DNA of 64,000 nt from Podocnemis expansa (taxonomy: Eukaryota; Chordata; Testudines; Podocnemididae): NCBI GenBank assembly GCA_007922195.1, contig ML681992.1, positions 124,001 through 188,000 on the forward strand. Direction: 5' to 3'. The position numbers and the translations under genes were made by a program. Below the pieces are notes generated by a model. That model did not search any database. It saw only the letters and a program-made list of their open reading frames with translations, and had not been told where the DNA came from. This document shows positions 56,939 through 64,000 of this stretch, piece by piece. How positions within the stretch are numbered: position 1 is the stretch's first letter; every line of letters begins with the position of its first letter.

Positions 56939-57395
56939 TGTGACCTGGACCTCCTGGGATAACCAACTGAATATGCAAAGATCAGGGCAACCTCCGAAAA
57001 CGAAAGCAGATCCTCCCAGCACGGGTGGGTTACCTGGAGATAAAAGTCCCCAACCAGTCACAAATAATGCTTCTGATCCCCCACAGTCGATATCAAGAAG
57101 CCACCATAAAACATACTCAGCCCCCTTTACTGCATTTCAGTCACTGGTCCCCAGTACAGCCACTAGGTCTCTTAAAGAAATAGGTTCTCCTGACCCCAAA
57201 GGTTCAGCCACATCACCCAGAACAATATAGACTTAGATGTTACCCAGAATACCACGCTGCCAGCCAATCCTTTAGTAACTAAAACTAAAGGTTTAATATA
57301 AAAAGAAAGGAACCAAAATAAGAGATATCATAGGGTTAAAGTGATCACATACATACAAATGATTTAAAGTCCATAGGAGATAAGTCCTTGTTTCA
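56939..57395. repeat. LTR-like dispersed repeat, copy 1
   Basis: Begins TGTGACCTGGACCTCCTGGG and shares with 60434-60885, in the same orientation, GAAATAGGTTCTCCTGACCC, CACTGCCAGCCAATC-type and ACATACAAATGATTTAAAGT strings. It could be a solo LTR in reverse orientation, because TTTATATTAAACC on the minus strand resembles a TATA region, but no primer-binding site or coding region was found. Confidence 0.6.
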
Positions 57396-57806
57396 CAGCT
57401 TCAGTTGTTAGAAATCCAGTCTTAAGGCACAGAGACCAAAAAGTCCAGCTGTAGAGTTGGTTCTAATTCTCCTCTGAGAATTAGCAGGGTGGTTTCCAGG
57501 CCAGTGCTGGCTGGGATCTCAATCCTGCAGTCCAAACTTTCCCTGAAAAGCTTGGACAGATTTGAGATAGAGGGTATGTCCACACGTAGGTTTTAAAGCA
57601 AAACAATGCTTTGTTTTTTGTTGGTTTGGTGTTTCAATATGAGTTGTAGCAAGGTGGGCATTTGCAGGTCATTTCCTCATCTTGGCTTTGATGACAGTTC
57701 TCAGGTACTTAAGTGGAGAATAGTAAAGTATATTGTCCTTTGAAGTAAACCCTTCACCTCCTGGGCACCACAGGTAATTAGCTTCATTAGCATCAATAAA
57801 CAGACA
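57396..57806. other. No recognisable gene; short Harbinger-end-like string
   Basis: 57572 has GGGTATGTCCACACGTAGG, matching the Harbinger left ends, but the palindromic interior and right end are absent, so it is at most a fragment. Confidence 0.45.
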
Positions 57807-57819
57807 GTTTACACTAGTA

Positions 57820-58199
57820 AAAAAACAACAAGCAGTTGTGTGGCACTTTAAGACTAACAGATTTATTTTTTGCACGAGCTTTCGTGGGAGAAGATCCCAC
57901 TTCCTCAGATGCTTTGAAGACGGGTGAACTTACAGAAAGGAATGAAACTAAATGCAAGGGGGTGTAAAACATAGGAACATAGCAAATGCTGTTACTTTAT
58001 GACCTGATCCTATGTTTTACACCCCCTTGCATTTAGTTTCATTCCTTTCTGTAAGTTCACCCATCTTCGAAGCATCTGAGGAAGTGGGATCTTCTCCCAC
58101 GAAAGCTCATGCAAAAAATAAATCTGTTAGTCTTAAAGTGCCACACAACTGCTTGTTGTTTTTTTACTGGACTAGACTAACACGGCTATCCCTTTGGAA
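57820..58199. mobile_element. Foldback retroelement insertion, 158-bp arms, 13-bp target duplication
   Basis: GTTTACACTAGTA flanks the insert exactly (57807-57819 and 58200-58212). Two inverted arms of 158 bp (57819-57976 and 58008-58165) surround a 31-bp spacer and pair nearly perfectly. Only the right side carries the 34-bp terminus ACTGGACTAGACTAACACGG followed by CTATCCCTTTGGAA. The duplication length indicates target-primed reverse transcription. The inverted arms match what twin priming or template switching would give. The retroelement family is not certain; Penelope-like is my best guess. Confidence 0.88.
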
Positions 58200-58322
58200 G
58201 TTTACACTAGTACATCAAAGGTGCTTCTAGATACTAATGTTCCCTTTCAGACCCTCCAATGGAACAATAGTGACAGACAGGGAAGAAGTTAATTTACCTT
58301 GCTATCTTCTAAGAGAGTATAT

Positions 58323-58891
58323 CAGGTGTGGCCAGACTTATGGAACTCAAGAGCCACACAAGTTGATTATTAAACCTTAGAGAGCTGCTGAGGCATATAG
58401 CCATATTTTACCTACTCCAAAATTACTAAGTTTAAAATTCATTGCACACTTTAATTTTATCATAAAAAGAGGGCAAATATTAATCCTACTAATGTCAGAT
58501 TCTAATAATTACTTAAGGTTACCATGAAAACTAGACCTACCTATACAGTAAAAACGTAACTTCTCCCTGCCCTCTCCAACCATGCAGCCACTTCTCCCTG
58601 TCCCCTCCGACCATGCCACTGCTTCTCCCCACAATCCCCAACCGTGCCGCTGCTCTTCTCCCCACCATCCTGACCCTTCCTTAACCCCCAAGACCTGATG
58701 CTGGCTCCCCCAGGCCACTCCCCCTGTGCCCCTTTACCTGGCTGCTCCAGCAGGCTGGGGCTTCCCCCAAGCATGTTCTGAGATTTAAAACTCCTAGGCT
58801 GGAGCTGGTTTCCTCTGGCTTTCTTCCATAAGCTGCACTTTTTCATTCAAAGGCTACATGAGGCTCCTGAGCCACAGTTTGGGCACACTTG
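58323..58891. mobile_element. hAT-type element
   Basis: The left end is CAGGTGTGGCCAGACTTATGG and the right end CCACAGTTTGGGCACACTTG, a diverged inverted pair. The possible 8-bp duplication is GAGTATAT (58315-58322) and GGATATAT (58892-58899), two mismatches. The interior has repeated short phrases such as CTTCTCCC...CCATGC and no coding capacity. Confidence 0.68.
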
Positions 58892-58899
58892 GGATATAT

Positions 58900-59215
58900 C
58901 TAAATTACATTTAGAAACCACTATTGATACACATGCATAACATAGCCCTAGCCTAATCATAACACTACCATTATATTTTCCAATAATGCGTCTTTAAAGG
59001 TGAGATTTGGATCATGTGTTTTACAAGATGGCTTGGCCTTCTCAGGCCTAGCATGACACCCCCATCCCTAGCTACCCTGCAATAGCTGTGGCATGTAATA
59101 GGAATGATGTCCAGCAGAGAAGAGAGATGAGATGGGAAAAGCATTTCCTGAATCCTCATATGTGACTTTGCATCTTAAAAAAAACAAACAAATAAAAGCA
59201 GAGGACACACTTTTT

Positions 59216-59247
<32 letters not shown>

Positions 59248-60433
59248 CCAGTGGGAGCTATCTGTATTAACACTGCCTCCTCTAAAAACAGAGAACACAG
59301 CTGTCCTTGGAAAGCTCACTTGGGTGAGTAGTGTGCACTAGGTGTGAACACTGCACCCTGGATAAGAGCTGGGGGGAGGGAGCAGCAGAGCAAAGCCTGG
59401 CTTTGCACCCCCATCAAGCCTTCATCTCCTATCCTCAGGTGTAGGTGGGGGACAGCACAGGAGCAGCTCATGCCCTCTGCAGTGGAGAAGGAGAAGACAG
59501 GGTGTAAATGTAGGCTTGCCCCCCCACCTGAGTAACAGAGACCCTCAGTATGCGACTGAAGGGGAGCTAGTTAGTAGATTAACATATATCTTCCTTCAGA
59601 GGCAGATAGGTAACTCCTAGCAGGTTCATCTCTTCTTCCAACAGCGGCTGCTGCTTTTCAGACTCTGGGTGAGAGGATTATAAGGGCCAGAAACTTCCCA
59701 GTCAGGCACAAGATTCTGATACCAGTCACATGTCAGATTCTCCTGCAGAGCAAGTCCTTTCCTACCAGGCAAATGAGGGAGAGCTTTCCCTCTGCTTTTA
59801 GCAGAGAAAGCAGTTACTCTCTTCCCCATCCTTTCTTCAAAGGCTTCAATGTTCTTATTACCTTACCCCTCTGATCAGAGAGATCCCAGAGGGTAGTGTA
59901 GGACAACTGATTATCTTAGCCAAGAAGTCTTACATGCAGAGTCTAGCAGCTTTCCATCTTGTCACCTGTCGTGTTTAATATGTGTGTGAGATTGAGCGCT
60001 ATAGCATCATCAGCATGCTGAGATACTCAGCCTCTACATTTTCTTTTCAACATATTCCAATTCCAGTATTTCATTATGTTCACAGTATCTGAGTGAGACA
60101 ATGACCTGAATGAAAGCAAACTAGATGTGACTTACCGACAAGGCAGAGCATGTTGATTGAGGAAAGTGTTAGTCTGGAACTATGTGGGTATAAACACTTG
60201 TCTCAAGTTATCTGTTCACTGTTAGCCAAAAGTTCCTGTAGCTCCTGTTAGATCTTCTAGTGCTCCTGAATTGATATATAGTAGAGGAAGTTCATAATGC
60301 TTCTTATTACTTCCAGGAAGCCAATATGTTGTGATTCATCCTCTGGTTAGGGCTACATAAGAAATTTTAGCAACTGACCATTTGCTGAGTACAACAGGCA
60401 ACAATTCGTAACAACCATTGGTAAATAAACTCT
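58900..60433. other. No recognisable gene
   Basis: Mixed composition, with the GT/GC microsatellite at 59216-59248. Short frames only. Confidence 0.5.
59216..59248. repeat. (TG)n(CG)n microsatellite
   Basis: About twelve TG units run straight into GCGCGCGC, an alternating purine-pyrimidine tract. Confidence 0.93.
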
Positions 60434-60885
60434 GTGTGACCCGGGCCTCCTGGGATAACTTTCTGAGTGTGCCAAAATCAGGGCAAGCTGCGAAACCAGG
60501 GGCCAAACCCCCAAACCACTGATGGGTGGTAATTAAACCAGTCTCCCAGTCAGTAATAAAACATGCTTCTGATTCCCCACTCTGGTCATCACCAAGCATA
60601 ACAAAGCAGAAACAACCCCCTTACTGCACATCAGTTCCTATGGCTCCTTCTAGCCACTAGGCCTTTGAAAGAAATAGGTTCTCCTGACCCCAAGGAACCA
60701 GCTACATCACCCAGAATGGTATAGGCTTGGATCTTACCCAAAATACCACACTGCCAGCCAATCTTCTAGTAACTACAACTGAAGGTTTAATATAAAAGGA
60801 AAATAAACAAAATATGAGAGATGTTAACGAGTCAAAGCAAATCATATACATACAAATGATTTAAAGTCAATAGAAAGCAAATCCT
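60434..60885. repeat. LTR-like dispersed repeat, copy 2
   Basis: Begins TGTGACCCGGGCCTCCTGGG and runs parallel to 56939-57395 in the same orientation with many substitutions. The copies diverge after the shared ATTTAAAGTC-A-TAG stretch. Sequence from 60886 to about 61435 may belong to the same element, but the first copy lacks it. Confidence 0.6.
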
Positions 60886-61795
60886 TGAAGATCCTCTAGT
60901 TTGCAGATTAGTCTCACTCCTCTGGTGTGCAGCCAGCAGCAGCAGCAGCTGGGTGGGTCGCAGTTCTTTGTTCAGTCCCAGGAGAATAGTTCCAGAGGAG
61001 GGTATCGGCTGCAGACAGTCTGAAGACTGAAGACTAAAGACAAAATGGAGATGGGTCTCCCTGCCTTTTATCTCACAGTCCTTGCCAGATCAAAATGGAG
61101 GTGGGCCACATGGTCACTTTGGGTAACTGGTCAAACAGGTTTCTTCTTCGGTCCACTGCAGATGGGAGCACCCCTGATGGGGCTATAAAGAGGAACAATA
61201 GTTTTGAAGACACCCAGTCTGGGATTGCCTTAAGAACAAATCACTGGGAACACACATAAAAACAAGTAGATTTCTAATTTCTACTACAGGCATGATACCT
61301 ACATCCAAACCCTATAATCATTCTTAGCAGATTACAGCTGTTCTATTGACACCAAATATGGCATATCACATATGGATCATTGCCAATATGAAATATTAAT
61401 GTGAAAAATAATTATAAACAATCCCCTCGACCCAAACAGCATCACACTATGCATTGTCCATTAACTTCTGGGTGCAGTTCAGCTTGTTGTTTAAAGCAGC
61501 AGGTGGTCAGGGATTGACATAGGCATTTGTAATGGCACTAGAGAGAACCTGGAATGGTTTTGGTCTCAGTTCCCAAAGTAAAACTCTATGATGCAGGGCA
61601 GGAAAGTCTTTGAAGTGAAACTGGTAGCAGGACTTTCCATTTGAGACCTTTGGAATTTGTTCCCCTTGGTACATTCATCAAAGCCCAAATTAGCCACATT
61701 TCCAGGCAACAGAACAAGACATTTTTTTGTCCAGCGTTTAGTCAATTTTTCTTAAAGTTTAGTTTTGCCTTTCGGTTTAATTAGTTGAAGATTTG
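60886..61795. other. No recognisable gene
   Basis: A possible continuation of the LTR-like repeat to about 61435, with a CAG-rich spot (60934-60949). No domain was found. Confidence 0.45.
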
Positions 61796-61799
61796 CTTG

Positions 61800-61918
61800 C
61801 AAATAGTGTAGTGGCTAGCACCTCTGCTTAACATGCAGAAGGTCCTGGGTTCAATTCCCAGGGGGTTGGACTTGATGATCTCATGAGGTCCCTTCCAGCC
61901 CTATGATTTGATTGATTG
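61800..61918 (+). repeat. tRNA-Val-derived SINE with CR1-like tail
   Basis: The head reads as a tRNA: A box TAGTGTAGTGG (61804-61814), anticodon arm TCTGC-TTAACAT-GCAGA giving anticodon AAC (valine), and B box GGTTCAATTCC (61848-61858). It then passes directly into GGGGTTGGACTTGATGATCT and GAGGTCCCTTCCAGCCCTAT, like the CR1 3' end, and ends in GATTTGATTGATTG. The absence of a CCA-ready acceptor stem shows it is a SINE, not a tRNA gene. CR1-type machinery probably mobilised it. Confidence 0.85.
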
Positions 61919-62000
61919 TTTTGTAAGGGGAGGGACAGCTGAATGTGGCTTATACCATTTATATTTTCATATGTATTGTGTTAAGGTGGCACTGTAACAC

Positions 62001-62042
62001 ACACTCTCTCTCTCTCACATACACACAAACACACACACACAC
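62001..62042. repeat. CT/CA low-complexity tract
   Basis: CACACTCTCTCTCTCTCTCAC followed by CA-rich repeats. Confidence 0.9.
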
Positions 62043-62050
62043 CTTGTGGC

Positions 62051-62786
62051 TAGAGCCCAGCACTGGTACAAAAATGTGGATCTGCATCCAATCTGCATCT
62101 GCTCAGTGTCAGCCTATATTTGATCTGGAATCCACATGGAAGGATTTATGTTGATCTGCATCTGTACTGCCTCTGCCCCTGCCTTGCAGCAGCTTCTGCA
62201 CTGATTATAGGAGCAGAGCATCTGGCTGACTGCCACAGCTTTGCTGAGCAGAGATTGGGTCTTGCATGAAGGGAGTTGCCAGCAGGTCCAGATGCCATTC
62301 AGATTCTGCCCTGGCCTCAATCTCAACAACTTTTATTCTGCCTGGGCTAGGGAAGCCAGTGCTGCTGAGATCACTCAGCTGTTCAGTGGCATTACCAGTC
62401 ATTGGATTAGGTAGCCAGCAGGGGAGGGAGGGGGGAATAACTGCCCATCACAGCTGATTGGTGGAGTATGAGGACTGGCCACTGGAGCTCCTAGAGTCAG
62501 AGGTGGGACTAGCCGGTAAGCGGAGCACCCGTGAATGACTGTCTCTGATTGGCTGGCAGATTGCAAGCTGAGCTGGAATTGGCTGGAGCACATCCTTTGC
62601 TCCTAGCTGTGCTGTTCACCATTGCTCACTGTTTTCTACCGCTGCAGCAGAGGCAGCAGCAGAAGCTAAAGTACCCTGGGCAGATAAAAATAGAATCTGC
62701 ATCGCTCCAATAGCTCCAATATGCAACAATGAATCCGCATATATCCACAGATCTGAAGCGGATATCTGTGGATCTGCAGGGTTCTG
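62051..62786. mobile_element. hAT-type element, 736 bp
   Basis: The left end is TAGAGCCCAGCACTGG and the right end GGATCTGCAGGGTTCTG. The 8-bp duplication is CTTGTGGC (62043-62050) and CTTATGCC (62787-62794), two mismatches. Both ends carry GGATCTGCAT phrases and their complements. It is related to 47539-48431. No transposase remains. Confidence 0.75.
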
Positions 62787-62794
62787 CTTATGCC

Positions 62795-63116
62795 ATCTAA
62801 TAATATAAATGTCCAAAAGAATTTTAGGAAGTAAGTTTTCAGCCATCTACATTTTCTGAGTCATGAGTTTCAGTCATATATAGTTGCGTGACTGGACTCA
62901 CATGCTCTCTCTCTCTGTAAATAGAATTTTCCTTTCAGGATTCAGCTGACTTCAGTGTCTCAGGATCATGGACTTCATGAAGACAATCTGTACTTCTATC
63001 CTTGCACAGGAACTGCAGTACAGATGTGATTACACAATTGCCACTATTCTCCAAGTGTGTGTTAAAGTTAAATGATCAAGAGAAGCAAATGTCCCCTGAA
63101 GGCTGCATATACTTTT

Positions 63117-63148
<32 letters not shown>

Positions 63149-64000
63149 TACTGGCACAGTGCTATTGATATGCTATACACACTACTCCAGTTTAAAACCT
63201 GGCTTGCACCAACACCTGCAAACCAGCTGACCTTAGTTTGAAACCTGAGTAACCTTCACCAGTGCAAATCCCATTTCCCACTAGAATGCATCCACATCAG
63301 AGGCTAGCATTGGTGCAGTATAATGTTGTAACTAGATCAGTGGCAAAATCTCTACTGTAGATAAGGCCTGGGTGACAGAAATTTACTTCAGACCTATACA
63401 GAAAGGCCTCATACATAAACACTGCCAAACTCTGAGAAATCTTGGCCCTATGTCTGAATCTAGATCTGAACACTGTGGTTTGGGCTAATCGCTAGCCTCA
63501 TAGTTAAGAACCTAAAAGTAAAGTGGAAAGTAGGTAGAGACACTTAAAAATCACAAACTGAGTTTTATTTCTTTTCTTATTGTTTCTACAGTCTCTGGGA
63601 TTCCCTGTCCTAGATCAACCCTCTCTGTTAAGTGTTTTATCAGAGCTAAACAATCCCAAATTATTTAAGAATGACCAGAAAACCTAAGTATGAATAAAAC
63701 AGTACCAGTGGAGAGTGTAATTATGAATCTTAATTACACTTTAAACCATGCCAATGCTCAGCATTTTCATCTGAGCATCCTAGGGTGTGTCTAGACTGGA
63801 GGCTTTGTTAAATTGACCTAACAAGGTTGACTTTAAATCAACTTAGAGAGCCCACACTGAAAACTCCTGTCAACTCTCTGTGTCTACACTGGCAGATGCT
63901 AGGTTGACAGAGGAGTGGTGCATTGTGGGTAGCTGTACATGGTGGCCAGGAACTCTGGGAAGGGGACTGGAGGCCAAATAGTTTGACTTAAAGGCTTTCT
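62795..64000. other. No recognisable gene; (TTTTG)n at 63112-63149
   Basis: AT-rich DNA with a T-rich (TTTTG) repeat. Near the window end, GGTGTGTCTAGACTGG (63785) and CTCTGTGTCTACACTGGCAG (63876) suggest the start of another DNA transposon that leaves the window. Confidence 0.5.

Noticed and set aside
61800..61870. Possible tRNA-Val gene
   Set aside because: A box, B box and anticodon arm are present, but the sequence runs directly into a CR1-like tail without a proper acceptor stem, and a second copy interrupts a DIRS gene. It is a SINE.
63785..64000. Another DNA transposon at the right window edge
   Set aside because: Only possible left-end-like strings are visible and the right end lies outside the window, so the family and boundary cannot be supported.

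Overview
The window looks like repeat-rich intergenic or intronic DNA from a non-avian reptile, most likely a turtle. The grounds are several DIRS-type tyrosine-recombinase retrotransposons, CR1-tail LINE fragments, a tRNA-Val-derived SINE with a CR1-like tail, MIR-like SINE remnants, PIF/Harbinger and hAT transposons, and CA/GT microsatellites. I found no convincing host protein-coding gene, rRNA gene or functional tRNA gene. Every long open reading frame that I can explain belongs to a transposable element, and all are broken by stops, frameshifts or nested insertions. The species assignment is inferred from repeat content only.

Layout: 1-3726 is DIRS copy A, cut by the left window edge, with a Harbinger MITE and a 38-bp foreign insert inside it. 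From 3.7 to 23.1 kb there is mostly unique DNA, with hAT elements at 7.3 and 12.9 kb, three palindrome-rich Harbinger MITEs at 14.9-17.0 kb, a foldback retroelement insertion at 18.2 kb, CR1 and MIR fragments and microsatellites. From 23148 to 33414 lies a composite of two DIRS copies (B and C) fused head to tail, with one left and one right terminal repeat; it carries a nested SINE and a nested GC-rich hAT element. 36471-41189 is DIRS copy D, which keeps its ends and gag but has a core of about 2.2 kb with no recognisable pol. 41.8-49.8 kb holds more nested hAT, Harbinger and retroelement copies.

52652-55672 is the largest Harbinger-type element here, about 3.0 kb. It has a degenerate Myb/SANT-like gene on the plus strand and a degenerate transposase gene on the minus strand, converging on facing poly(A) signals. 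Its ends match the small palindromic MITEs scattered through the window, so it is a relative of their autonomous parent. 56.9-64 kb holds a pair of LTR-like dispersed repeats, a 158-bp-arm foldback insertion, hAT elements and a second SINE copy.

The interest lies in structure rather than in working genes: nested insertions with readable target-site duplications, paired empty sites in sister copies, recurrent foldback insertions with a shared boundary, a recombinant DIRS tandem, and a DIRS element with an unexplained core. No sequence search was run; family names rest on recognised motifs and end structures.
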